Below, piece by piece: positions 33,278-45,321 of a DNA stretch of 64,000 nucleotides; within the stretch, counting starts at the first letter, position 1; every line of letters starts with the position of its first letter. The stretch is from Bradysia coprophila (lineage: Eukaryota > Arthropoda > Insecta > Diptera > Sciaridae): NCBI RefSeq assembly GCF_014529535.1, contig NW_023504022.1, positions 4,274,986 through 4,338,985 on the forward strand, in the 5' to 3' direction. Both the position numbers and the translations under genes were made by a program. The notes under the pieces were generated by a model. It was not told the origin of the DNA. It ran no database searches and was given only the letters and a program-made list of their open reading frames with translations.

Positions 33278-34480
33278 AAATTGCAAAAAGATTCATTTTT
33301 AGTATATATTTTTTTCATCTTCGTTGTTGACTTCTTTACAATATCTTTTTGCAAATATGAACCAAGCAGTGCATAAAATTCATATATCAAAACGAACACC
33401 CATTTTCACGTATTCAATTTTTTTTTTTACTTTCGGAAATTCGAAACCTGACTCGAATTTCGTGTTCGCACTTAGTAAAAATTTTCTAATGAAGAGAAGA
33501 TATGGATTTCACGGTTCATTTTGAGATGCGTTTTTTAAATACAATGCTCGAGAAATTACAGCAAAATATGTATGCAATTGCGGAGAGCTACTCATCCGTT
33601 GTTGAACAACAAAATAAGCCATTAACCCTGGTCAGTCTGGTCCTATAAAATAGTCAAATGTACGCTGAAAGATTTGAAGTAAAACATTTTACCATCAACC
33701 ACATGCGAAAGTTGACCATTACATAGCAATTTGCCCGCTGCGAAAATCATCTATTACATATGGACTATTTTCGGTTCATTTTCGGAAATCAACTTACGTA
33801 TGTAGTAAACCGAATACATTGGATGCTGCTACGTACTTCATCAATTCGGAAACCACTTTTTAATGCTCGTAACTTACACTGTTTTTTGAGCAACTTGCTT
33901 GGCTACTGTTTCTCGACAAGTCTAGATTTTTTTTATCCAAGTCAACAAAACATTGCTACTCAAAAACTCACTTGCGAGTTTGCTTTCATAACAAAGTTAT
34001 TGCCTCACGTAATGAATTACTTTCGTGATTGTGTCAATAGATTAAGGATAGCTTGTTCAGTACGTGTTTATTGCGTAGATGGGAGCGAGGGTTTTTAGGG
34101 GATATGTTGTACCACTGAACGTGGACAACGTATAAAAATAAAAAAAGGGAAAAGCAACTGCTGACCGGTATGACGCGCATGTAGACTGAATGATGCGACG
34201 ACAATTTATCTGTAAAACATGAAAAGAAAATCTTTCTAAAGACTCGATGACATCTTACAATCCATAAAAGCTATGACCAGCCAGCGCAGAAATAAAGGAC
34301 TAAAAATATTGAATTCTTAAGTGCACATTACGGCTGATATGGTTGTTATTACAATATTTTTTAGCTTAAATTTCACACTTTCCGGTGATTGTTTAATCAG
34401 TAATTTATTGAACATTGAAAGATATTGCTAAGTACGATATTTATTACACGCACAATGTTTCGACGGAAAAAATGCTGTGT
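33278..34480. repeat. Segmental duplicate A (second copy 48603-55665)
   Basis: Very similar to 48603-49297, 50640-50755 and 55456-55665 in order and orientation, for example TTCGTTGTTGACTTCTTTAC, GATATGGATTTCACGGTTC and ATTGTTTAATCAGTAATTT. This is the uninterrupted copy. Open frames inside differ between copies, so coding is unlikely. Confidence 0.75.
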
Positions 34481-34804
34481 ATCACGGTTTCCCTGAACAA
34501 GGAAGAAGTTTTATGGAGAGGTACCCAAAAATTGATTACGGATTTGAATAGAGGCCTACTAGAGGAGCTTAGAACCGTGCTCAGTGAACAACTTTTTTTT
34601 GTTTGAACTGTGACATCCCTTGAAAAATGCCTCATTTGAAGAGTTGAGGAATCGCGTTTTTATGCAGTAAATTGATTAGTATTTCATAGTTGGACCTTCC
34701 CTATACCACAGAATCAAAATCACCATTCGGCAAAAATACTGACTTCGACCAACCGAATGTTAGAAGTTTGTGCTACAATGAATTTTACGGAACAATCAAA
34801 TTCT

Positions 34805-37800
34805 CCCGAGTAAAAAAAAAAGTGAAAGTGAGACCCCTTTTGAGACCGTTTTTTTTGTATGGAGGTGAGATGTCTCTTTTCGACCGTTTGAGACTGGTTT
34901 CTTCTCATATACTGATGAATTGATGATGATGATGATTGCGAAACCGATGAGAAGTCTCGTTTTAAATCATTTAATAGACTGTATGAGACGGAGCGAGTGG
35001 TCTCTTTTTACATAGTTTACGAGACCAACTGAGTGGTCTCTTCTTCTGTATTTTGCGAGAACGACCGAGTGGTCTCTTCTTCTGTATTTTACAAGACCGA
35101 CTGAGTGGTCTCATCTTCTGTATTTTACGAGACTGACCGAGTGGTCTCTTTTTTAAATAATTTGCGAGACCGACTGAGTGGTCTCTTCTTCTGTATTTTG
35201 CGAGACCGACTGAGTGGTCTCTTCTTCTGTATTTGCGAGACTGACCGAGTGGTCTCTTTTTTAAATAGTTTGCGAGACCGACTGAGTGGTCTCTTCTTCT
35301 GGATTTTGCGAGACCGACCGAGTGGTCTCTCTTCTGTATTTTACGAGACTGACCGAGTGGTCTCTTTTTTAAATAATTTGCGAGACCGACTGAGTGGTCT
35401 CTTTTCAAAAATATTTATGAGACCGACTGAGGGGTCTCTCTTTTAGATTATCAAAATATTTTTGAGACTCCTTGAGAAGTCTCTTTTGAGTTTCTTTTTC
35501 GAGATCCTTTTGAGGCCATCTGAGAACTCTCACTTTCTTTTCGATATTTTCTGAGATTCTTTGAGAAGTCTCTTTGTAGTTTTTTTTCGATATCCTTTTG
35601 AGGCCATCTGAGAACTCTCACTTTCTTTTTGACATCTTCTAATGACCATCTGAGAACTCTCATTTCTGTTTTCCAAGTGTGAGATATTTCATTGTCTTTA
35701 AGCTGTTAGTTTGTTCCTGCATTCACAGATGGCACAGTTTTTCATTTTTTCTTATAACTCGCTGAAATGATAGAAGTTTGAGTATTATTTGATTTTTTGT
35801 TTACCTTTTTTTTTATTTCGTGATGTATTTTCCGGTCACCACTCCAAGTACTAACCGCGACGAATGATGCTTAACTTTGGGATTCGACTGCCAGCCACCT
35901 TACGCGTGTTGCTAAATTGGATATATCTACGTGTAGGTCTTATTTCGAACCGTTGTTACAAAAACTTTGAGACCGAACGAGTGGTCTTTCTTGGATTATT
36001 TTTCGTTGGATTTTACGAGACTGGCCGAGTGGTCTCGTTTTGAATATTTTACGAGAATGTAAGAGACCGACCGAGTGGTCTTTCTTGGAATATTTTTCGT
36101 TGGACTTTACGAGACTGGCCGAGTGGTCTCGTTGTAAGAAAATATTTCTTTTAGATGATGAGACCAACTGAGAGGTTTCAGAAAAATGTTTTTTTGGACT
36201 TTAGATACCGTGAGAGAAGTCTCATTGCAAGAAAATATTTTTTTAGATGATGAGACCAACTGAGAGGTCTCATTTCAGAAAAATGTTTTTTTGGACTTTA
36301 GATACCGTGAGAGAAGTCTCATTGCAAGAAAATATTTTTTTAGATGATGAGACCAACTGAGAGGTCTCACTTCAGAAAAATGTTTTTTTGGACTTTAGAT
36401 ACCGTGAGAGAAGTCTCATTGCAAGAAAATATTTTTTTAGATGATGAGACCAACTGAGAGGTCTCATTTCAGAAAAATGTTTTTTTGGACTTTAGATACC
36501 GTGAGAGAAGTCTCATTGCAAGAAAATATTTTTTTAGATGATGAGACCAACTGAGAGGCCTCATTTCAGAAAAATGTTTTTTTGGACTTTAGATACCGTA
36601 CGAGAAGTCTCAATGCAAGAAAATATATTTTGTAAATGATGAGACCAACTGAGAGGTCTCATTCCAGAAAAATGTTTTTTTTTGGACTTTAGATACCGTG
36701 AGAGAAGTCTCATTGCAAGACGAGAAAAATCACCCTCTTAGCCTCTTCTGGAATGAGACCTCTCAGTTGGTCTCATGATTTACAAAAAATCTTTCATTGA
36801 GACTTATCGGACGGTATCTAAAGTCCAAAAAAACATTTTTCTGAAATGAGACCTCTCAGTTGGTCTCATCATCTAAAAAAAATATTTTCTTGCAATGAGA
36901 CTTCTTTCACGGTATCTAAATTCCAAAAAAACATTTTTCTGAAATGAGACCTCTCAGTTGGTCTCATGATTTACAAAATATATTTTCTTGCATTGAGACT
37001 TATCGGACGGTATCTAAAGTAAAAAAAAACATTTTTCTGAAATGAGACCTCTCAGTTGGTCTCATGATTTACAAAATATATTTTCTTGCATTGAGACTTA
37101 TCGGACGGTATCTAAAGTAAAAAAAAAAAACATTTTTCTGAAATGAGACCTCTCAGTTGGTCTCATGATTTACAAAATATATTTTCTTGCATTGAGACTT
37201 ATCGGACGGTATCTAAAGTAAAAAAAAAACATTTTTCTGAAATGAGACTTCTCAGTTGGTCTCATGATTTACAAAATATATTTTCTTGCATTGAGACTTC
37301 TCGGACGGTATCTAAAGTCCAAAAAAACATTTTTCTGAAATGAGACCTCTCAGTTGGTCTCATCATCTAAAAAAATATTTTCTTACAACGAGACCACTCG
37401 GACAGTCTCGTAAAGTCCAACGAAAAATAATCCAAGAAAGACCACTCGGTCGATCTCTTACATTCTCCTAAAATATTCAAAACGAGACCACTCGGTCAGT
37501 CTCGTAAAGTCCAACGAAAAATATTCCAAGAAAGACCACTCGGTCGGTCTCTGACATTCTCGTAAAGTATTCAAAACGAGACCACTCGGGCAGTCTCGTA
37601 AAGTCCAACGAAAAATATTCCAAGAAAGACCACTCGGTCGGTCTCTAACATTCTCCTAAAATATTCAAAAAGAGACCACTCGGCCAGTCTCGTAAAATCC
37701 AACAAAAAATAATCCAAGAAAGACTACTCGGTCGGTCTCTTACATTCTCGTAAAATATTCAAAACGAGACCACTCGGCCAGTCTCGTAAAGTCCAACGAA

Positions 37801-38767
37801 AAATAATCCAAGAAAGACCACTCGGTCGGTCTCTAACATTCTCCTAAAATATTCAAAACGAGACCACTCGGCTAGTCTCGTAAAGTCCAACGAAAAATAT
37901 TCCAAGAAAGACTACTCGGTCGGTCTCTTACTTTCTCGTAAAATATTCAAAACGAGACCACTCGGCCAGTCTCGTAAAGTCCAACGAAAAATAATCCAAG
38001 AAAGACCACTCGGTCGGTCTCTAACATTCTCCTAAAATATTCAAAACGAGACCACTCGGCCAGTCTCGTAAAATCCAACAAAAAATAATCCAAGAAAGAC
38101 TACTCGGTCGGTCTCTTACATTCTCGTAAAATATTCAAAACGAGACCACTCGGCCAGTCTCGTAAAGTCCAACGAAAAATAATCCAAGAAAGACCACTCG
38201 GTCGGTCTCTAACATTCTCCTAAAATATTCAAAACGAGACCACTCGGCTAGTCTCGTAAAGTCCAACGAAAAATATTCCAAGAAAGACTACTCGGTCGGT
38301 CTCTTACTTTCTCGTAAAATATTCAAAACGAGACCACTCGGCCAGTCTCGTAAAATCCAACAAAAAATAATCCAAGAAAGACCACTCGGTCGGTCTCTTA
38401 CTTTCTCGTAAAATATTCAAAACGAGACCACTCGGCCAGTCTCGTAAAGTCCAACGAAAAATAATCCAAGAAAGACTACTCGGTCGGTCTCTTACATTCT
38501 CGTAAAATATTCAAAACGAGACCACTCGGCCAGTCTCGTAAAGTCCAACGAAAAATATTCCAAGAAAGACCACTCGGTCGGTCTCAAAAGTCTCGTAAAA
38601 TATTGAAAAAGAGACCACTCGGCCGGTCTCGTTCACTATTTGTTCAACAATCATCAAAGAAAAGAAAAAGTGAGAATGAAATGAGACTGAATACGTAAGG
38701 AGACTGAAATGAGACCGTTGATCATGCTCATTTTACAGTCTCACTGAGAACTAAATTTTTACTCGGG
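34805..38767. mobile_element. Giant foldback element of GAGACC hairpin repeats
   Basis: Starts CCCGAGTAAAAA and ends TTTTTACTCGGG. Left zone 34985-35440: about twelve ~37-bp units of GAGACCGACTGAGTGGTCTC type. A 35450-35660 zone has related GAGACTC/GAGAACTC units, then a unique spacer with a 5S rRNA-like segment. 35965-36720 holds ~95-bp units (GAGACCAACTGAGAGGTCTC, TTTGGACTTTAGATACCGT). After a centre near 36735 the array runs inverted to ~38620, including ~95-bp units with GAGACCACTCGGCCAGTCTC. Most units are short palindromes, so the element is inverted repeats at two scales. Long open frames here are repeat artefacts. No transposase. Confidence 0.8.
35832..35878 (-). ncRNA. 5S rRNA-like segment (internal promoter region), copy 1
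   Basis: Minus strand reads AGTTAAGCATCATTCGTCGC then GGTTAGTACTTGGA..GTGACCGG, matching the 5S rRNA middle (GTTAAGCA, CGCGGTTAGTACTTGGATGGGTGACCG) that carries the A box, intermediate element and C box. The rest of 5S rRNA is absent, so it is not a functional rRNA gene. It could be a borrowed Pol III promoter or a SINE3-type remnant. Confidence 0.7.
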
Positions 38768-38954
38768 CTAAGAGTTTTCATAATATTAGAAGGTGAAATC
38801 GTTATATTTATCACTTTTCAATGGTAAATGACGCCTAAACACTGATATGTCGCCTTAACAGTTCATTATATAACAGTGTGTTTCGGCAAAAATATCATTA
38901 TTTAGGGGCGACATATTAGTAACGACGGGTAAGACGTGATGTTGTTATATACGT

Positions 38955-39470
38955 ACGTATTTGACACACTTAGCGATGGCGTAGGAGACAATTGCGCTAT
39001 GTTTGGGGCTCGTAAACTGGTACGAAGAACAGTCTCGGCTGAAATAAGGTTATGTTCAGCGAATGGCGATTCACCAACCGAACTCGATTCCAATTTCCAT
39101 ATTCGCGATCCTCATTGATAAAAAATCATGAATTTCGTCACTGGAACACAGCAAAAGAACAACAACTTGCAGGAAATTGTAATCGTTCGTACCGCTGTCC
39201 CGGGCACTTTTTCATCGAAATAAAAATTGGATGTGTGTCAGCGAAAAAATGTGGAGGAAATTACGAACGAAAAATGTAAACAAAAGAGAAATAAACCAAA
39301 AGCAAAAAAGATAAATAAATGTTCGACACCCAGATTTCTTTTACATGTTGCCAAGTAAAATGGTTGTTGATGATTCGTGTGTCAAAACAAAATCGGAGAA
39401 AATGACAGATTTTTTGCCGTTGTTGTACTAGAACTTTCAACCGCCGTTATGCAACATTATGATTATACGG
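38955..39470 (-). pseudogene. Truncated copy of the CUPID gene first visible exon and flank
   Basis: Near-identical to 24946-25460 in the same orientation: about 60 codons (SSVGESPFAEHNLISAETV, LRAPNIAQLSPTPSLSVSNT) plus upstream intron. Coding homology ends at about 38955, next to the giant foldback element. The tail beyond is unrelated. With the 3' copy at 8.9 kb this shows at least two further, incomplete copies. Confidence 0.8.
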
Positions 39471-39882
39471 TTGTTGAATTTGAACAACGAATTCAAGCGA
39501 TGCTATCGATGAAAAGGATTTTCGTTTTATAGTGTCTTTGTTTCAAATTTCAATTTAATTATGGTTTCCACTCAACAAAAAGTACTCGGTAAGCATTCCG
39601 TGAGAGAGCAAACAAATAAACAATGCAAAAATTGAAAAAATTCAATTTTGTCTCTCACACGGAGTACTTCTCTGGTAAGTGGAAATCTAGGCTTAGAGAA
39701 TTAATTATTCACAAAATTATTGTGAAGACGATAGAATGACTACACTTTCACTAGGTGTGGTGCCATAAGTTATAAGGGGTTCGTTCAAAATAAGGGGTGA
39801 CGATAAATGAAAAATGAGTGTGCGCTAAAATTGGATAAAACGGCACTGACTAATCGTAGTCGTATAGTTATTTATGACATCC

Positions 39883-39960
39883 AGTGCAAAGTACTTTATT
39901 AGACTCTAGATGTGTAATTGTAAACAATACACATCGTGAGCCTAATAAAGTACTTTGCAC
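39883..39960. repeat. Hairpin with GTGCAAAGTACTTTATTA arms
   Basis: 18-bp perfect inverted arms inside the third conserved module, absent from the equivalent position of copies 1 and 2, hence probably a small late insertion. Confidence 0.6.
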
Positions 39961-40039
39961 CGTGATTCATACAACTTTTTATGCCACAGAGGCATCTAAA
40001 GTTTGCCAATTTTGCATATTATGATGTCGAGTGGCATAA

Positions 40040-40205
40040 ATCCTATTTTCAATGCGTTTAAAGTTTAAGCGCTCTAAGTACGTTGAAAGGTGAGCCGCCG
40101 TATTTTTTGTACTGGAATCTTGGGATGTGTACTACGAAAATAACACTCTTGCCTTTCGTAAATTTCGACATATTCGAAATTTACCGTGACATGGGATGAG
40201 TACAG
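40040..40205 (+). promoter_or_regulatory. Conserved upstream block, copy 3 (before gene C)
   Basis: Third copy of the block at 9712 and 27956 (GTGAGCCGCCGTATTTTTTG, AATAACACTCTTGCCTTTCG), about 200 bp before gene C's ATG. Confidence 0.45.
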
Positions 40206-40410
40206 AGTGTTATCGATGTTATAATGCTGTTTCCACAAAGAACAAAATCGCGATTGTGACTTTAATTTAACATTTAATTTAATCGGTTTTCAAGTTTAAA
40301 ATACTCGTTCGATAACAGTCAACGCTAAATTGTCAACGGTTCAATCATTATCTTCGCTATTATCACATTGTACTTGCGGCAAAAATTAATTATTTTTTTT
40401 TGTTATTGCG

Positions 40411-42676
40411 ATGGACGCACATTCAAAAGTTGAAATAGTTTTGAATGAAGACGAAGAAAACGAAGAGGAAAAACGTTTCAACGAAATTATCTGTTACGAT
40501 AGTGGTGACAGTGATGGAGAGTTGAATGAATTTGAGTCGAGCGATGTAAGGAATACTTTTAATGGATTTTTTTTAAAGCGTACTAGCGTATTAGAGTTGT
40601 GATTGATCGGTCTTTTTTTACCGTTTTTCGTGCTTACTTTCGTTATATCGAAAATGTATATTGTTAGGTTATGTGTTACATGCCAAGGGATGGGAGGTGA
40701 AAATAGCTATTTGCCTTCGCTCAATGCACTGCAAGCATGAGCTATTGCAGTGATAGCTGCCAAATAGAGTACTATTTTGTATGAAAAATGTGATTTTTTT
40801 ACAGTGCAAAAATTTGTTTGATACACTGTCCAGTCTCAGTACTCCATTTAAATTTACCACTCATGCTTGAAGTGCGTTGTTTCGCCAGTTACTTGGCAAG
40901 CGAAATAATTTGTTTTAATGAAAAATGCTGACGACATTGAACTTTTGTATTTCGACTACTACAGTAGACACTGTCTCGTAGACACTCTCAGTATTTTCAG
41001 TGTAACTGATGGAAGATTCTATGGATGTAATGCGTAACTAGAGTTCATGGCTCACGAGCGTGAAGTCACACATCAGAGCTTGTCACCAGTTTTTGACCGT
41101 TACAATTACCCCTTACATCCATGTTATCTCCCTGTGAGCACATATTTCACGAGTCGCTCAATGACGAAGTAACGAATTGAAATTACATTTTTTCAGACAA
41201 CTGCAACCAATAGTGAGATTTTCTCAGAAAATCATGTGAGAAATGAACATATTGTGATCGATGCGCCCGATCCCGATAATGGAACTGAAACGGAGAGATC
41301 GATAAAGGTAACAAAATGTGCGAAAAGCGCGTTCGACGTCAATGTTTTCAGTCTGTAAATTTAAACAAAATTAATTTCAGAGGTCAAATGCCGCCCAAAT
41401 GAGAAAATACCGAGCCAAACAGCGACGTGATCCGGTACGATATCGACAATATTTGGAACGTGAACGAATGCGAAACTATAAGCGAAAATATGAGAGGCGA
41501 GTCCAAGTAGCACAAGAGAAGGCGCAGGCACTAGGTATTCCCTACGTTGTAGTAGAAGCGCCAAATGCTCGTAGAGGAAGGAAGCCAAAGTGCAGTGGTG
41601 TCTCATTGGTTTTGCCATCGAATTATGATGCTTTTGACATTGAGGACAAATCACTGTGGATCGATTCGGATGATAAGTCACCCGACGTTGAATTGAAGCA
41701 ATCAGACGACCGTAGCCAGGAACAGAATCCTCAAATATCCGTCGTGAACATCAACAAATTGATGGCGCATCCACGGTCGGCTCTTCAAACACTATTACCG
41801 CAAGAAGTCAACGACAGAGAGCGACTTAGTAATTCTATTAAATTGGAACATGATTATGTCATGCATGAACAATTTTCGGTGCATGGCCGTAAACCTGTGA
41901 AACAATACGGTAATAGTAAACACAAACGCGACAGAGACGAGTTGCTGAAGCTACAGCAGCAATGCAGAAATTTCGTTTTGAAATCAATTGAAGGTCTTTC
42001 AAACGAACGGAGTCAGCGAAACGAACGGAGTCAGCGAAACGAACGGAGTCAGCGAAACGAACGGAGTCAACGAATCGAAGGGAATCAGCGAAATGAACGG
42101 AAAGAGCGATACAAACGGAGTCAGCGAAACGAACGGAGTCAACGAATCGAAGGGAATCAGCGAAATGAACAGAGAGACCGATATAAACGGAGTCAGCGAA
42201 ACGACCGGAGTCAGCGAAATCATCGAAACGAACGAAGTCTCAAAGAGCGTGTTGAACACGAAGATCTGGATGATTTGTTCAAAGAACTTGCTGAAGTAGC
42301 AACTATGAAACCTCCAAAGAAGAGACAAGCATCGTCACATCATAAGACTTCGCCAGGCCAACGCTCAACTCCTAAAAAATCGTTTTTGAAAGAGTTAGAG
42401 CCTCAAAGCACTTGTCAATTTTCGTTGACCGTTCCTATGCCTGTAAAACCGATTGCTGCGTCACCGCAAAGAAGTGTTGAAATTAAGGAAGAGCCCAAAA
42501 GTCCAGTGAGTCCATGGAACTATGAAAAGCGTGATAAATGTAAAGGCATCAGCATACCAAACGATAATATTTGGCTTGAAAAAAGTGGCCATGGAAAGGA
42601 TGAGGCCTACATGGATATTAGAAATTCGATCGAAATCAAACAGGAACCAATGTATTCTGATAACGATTTCTTTTGA
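40411..42676 (+). CDS. Gene C: basic-motif, AT-hook-like nuclear protein, 513 aa
   Basis: Exons 40411-40545, 41197-41307 and 41381-42676, all phase 0, stop TGA. Residues 1-82 are acidic (EDEENEEEKR). Residues 86-122 form a basic motif (NAAQMRKYRAKQRRDPVRYR, LERERMRNYKRKYERR) of the YRxKxxxDPxxYxxYLexER kind seen in many arthropod putative DNA-binding proteins. RGRKPK at 147-152 is an AT-hook-like core. Residues about 288-368 are tandem NERSQR repeats (18-base units with variants). Two IKEEP/IKQEP motifs near 449 and 499 fit SUMOylation consensus. A chromatin or transcription role is inferred; no named family is assigned. Confidence 0.72.
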
Positions 42677-43486
42677 GCAGTAACTATTCGGGCGTGGTCT
42701 CTCATTGTTATTCAAGTCTTCGTTGGTTGATGTAAATATTATGCAGTGTGTGAAATATACGGAAATATTTTAAAGATTTTTCTTTGCTCTCTTTGCTTTC
42801 TCTTTGTCTGAACTGAGCGGCTTGAAATAGGTAGAGATATGCTGCGAACTGCGACGGATAAAACACACGATCAGAGTATGAGTGGTCACAAATCGCGGAT
42901 CCCTACTTTCAGGTGAATATAGTTGTGGTGAAATCAATTTGTATCCATACAAAGTTAAGCAGGTGCCCCAACATTAGTCACAAGATGATGATGACAGCAT
43001 TACAAAAATGAATTCACCTGAAAGTTAGGATCCGTAATTTCTATGATCCGCTGAGGTCTTGCACTACCTTCAGTGTTTATATACTTTGAACGAGAGTTCG
43101 GAACCGAGTGATTCTGTCTGAAATGAAAAACGCATAATTCTAGCATTGCTGTTGATAAGGAAAAGAAATAATATTTTCGGCTCTGATAATTGGAAGCAAC
43201 GCACTTCAAGCAAAAGTGATCATAGTGGTCAGCTGCAGAAAGTACTCTATTTTACATGAAAATGTTTTTACAGTTGTGTGACAGTTTCAGTTTCAGTAGT
43301 GCTTGAAGTGCATTTAATTGCTGGAAGCCGTTTCAACGACCTAAAATGAGCATTGATGTATCAATATTCTGTGTTTCCTTAAATTGGAAGCTAGATGTTC
43401 CGGCATTTTTCCATATTTCTGGCCCAATGATATCGCAAAATCAATAGTGGATACTGGTCTTACGTAAATGTAAGTTGGATCCATTT
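42677..43486. other. Gene C downstream region with MITE remnants
   Basis: 42893-43085 is related to the 25495 hAT MITE (GGATCC..ACTTTCAGGTGAAT left arm, TTCAGTGTTTATATACTTTG right end). 43195-43317 is a shortened copy of the ACGCACTTCAAGC MITE seen at 57707. No gene. Confidence 0.55.
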
Positions 43487-44730
43487 TTAGACCCGTACGA
43501 AGTACTGGGGTCTTATAGGGTTACGCATACGTTTGTAACACGTCGAATTGGACTCCCTGAGTAAGGGGAAACCTATTGTGGTTGTCTGGAGATGCCAAAT
43601 CAGTGAAAAAAAAATGTCCGTCTGTCCGTCTGTCTGCACGATAACTTGAGTAAAACGCATCCGATTTTGAAAATTCTTTTTTTTCCCGTTTGATAATGTC
43701 AAAAGACATGCTAAGTTCGAAGATGAGTGATTTTGGATCGACCCCTCCCGAGCTGGGGCTCAATAAGTGCTTTACGGTTTTTCGAAGATATCTCCGGACA
43801 TTTAAACGTTACACTTGTAAGTGATACGTCAAATAAAAGGTATTTACAATACCGATCGACAAAAAAAAAGTTTATGGAAATAGGATGACCGACTCGTGAG
43901 TTAGACCCCTTGGTGTGAAACAGGTACAGGGCGGCAAGCAGTTTTGCTTGTAGGTCAGCCAAATTTAAACATATTTCGTCTGTTTTAGCTTTATTTATTT
44001 ATTTATATTAGATAGGTATTGACCGTACCAATCAGGGAAAAAAAAAGTTTTTGAAATTATGTTCTCCGGAGCGTGAGCTAGGTCTCTTGGAGTGAGCTCT
44101 TATCTGGCTACTCGGCCGTACAGTGAACGTGGAGTATTTTGTCAATATCTCGAGTAAACTTTGACCGAATTTCATGAATTTTTTTTGTTTGAAAGGTATT
44201 AACGAATGTAAAGCGTCGGTACTATTTCCGGTCTCCTAACAAAATGGCTGCCGGTGGCCATATTGGATTTTAATAAAAGTGATATATCTTGGGAAAATGG
44301 TACTTAGAGAGTTTCTGTTAACATGGAAATAATTTGTCATGTGTGTGGGGTGTTTCAGACATTCCATATACGGACATCTATATATACCTATATACAGCTA
44401 TATTGAGCTATATACAGGCATATAGAGCTATATAATAGCATATTCCTCTGTGAAATGTTTATTTACAGTGAAATATAGGTAAATATAGCGGTATATAGCT
44501 GTTTAAATAGGAATTTATGAAAGTTGACTTCGTACGGGGCTGTCTATATTGCCTCCGGCAATTTATTTGTATATGATAACAAGGCAAAGAGTGGATAATG
44601 TAAATGATTTTAAAGGGAGAATAGTTTTTCAGCAGAGAAGAGTATGAAGTAAGAGAAATAAAGAGTTTCACATTAAAGGCTTTTGATACGAATTAGGTGT
44701 TTCGTACGGGTCGGCGTTAGCTATGTTTAT
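43487..44730. mobile_element. GACCCGTACGAA repeat, copy 2
   Basis: Same start (TTTTTAGACCCGTACGAAGT) and end (CGTACGGGTCGGCGTTAGCT) as copy 1, with an internal deletion relative to 7300-7490 and small indels. No ORF of transposase type. Confidence 0.7.
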
Positions 44731-45034
44731 ATTGTTGTCGTTGTTACTGAATGACTTTTACAAGCGAGGCTTACAAACTCTATAATACAGAGTAATAAAT
44801 CCGAGACGCAAACCATATGAACCGATTCAATCAAATGTTGTTATTGTAGACAACAATCTGATGAATAGAATCACATCGGTTGAATTTCGAACTCACAACT
44901 GGCAATTCAAAAACTCACAGTAAAGTATCGACTTACACGCACGCTATCGGTTTTTGAGAGACTTTGTTAGAATCAGCGCTAATTATATGTTACTGATAGC
45001 AGAGACTAATCATCCAAGATTAGTAAAAAGCATA

Positions 45035-45120
45035 TCAGCTTGATAGCCCTGGTGATCAAACCATGGACCGATAGGCAATGAGTCAATCACTCGGCCGATT
45101 AAGCTACCCGGATACTTGCA
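45035..45120 (-). mobile_element. tRNA-derived SINE head
   Basis: Minus strand shows GGTAGCTTAATCGG (A box) and ATGGTTTGATCACCAGGGC (B-box region) at tRNA spacing. Too degenerate for a functional tRNA. Confidence 0.5.
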
Positions 45121-45259
45121 TTGCAACTTTGAAGTTCTCACAAGAAACCACATTAACTCATTAAATCCCCTGCTGCACTCAGACTCTATGTCTACACACT
45201 CGTCTGCACAATTCAAATAATTCCTTTCGGTTTTTATCTAATCTTGGATGCCGCAGATT

Positions 45260-45321
45260 CTTAAGGCCAGGTGAAGGTGTTTACTATCGCAAAAATTGTA
45301 AACAACTTCACCTGACCTTAA
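45260..45321. repeat. Hairpin TTAAGGCCAGGTGAAG
   Basis: Inverted arms TTAAGGYCAGGTGAAGKTGTTTAC around a short loop. About 500 bp on either side carries no recognised feature. Confidence 0.55.

Noticed and set aside
33760..34098. 112-codon open frame
   Set aside because: Lies in the segmental duplicate, is not preserved in the second copy, and lacks an ATG start or splice support.
34971..35446. Long open frames on both strands
   Set aside because: They are translations of the tandem repeat (period close to a multiple of three) with no start or splice context.
35832..35878. Functional 5S rRNA gene
   Set aside because: Only the middle ~47 bases match; 5' and 3' parts of 5S rRNA are missing.
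34985..38625. CRISPR-like array (regular GAGACC...GGTCTC repeats)
   Set aside because: Spacers are themselves repeats, not unique; no cas genes; spliced eukaryotic genes surround it. It is a foldback transposon array.
41999..42328. Minus-strand and second plus-strand frames over gene C repeats
   Set aside because: Produced by the 18-base repeat; the phase-0 spliced frame of gene C explains the region.
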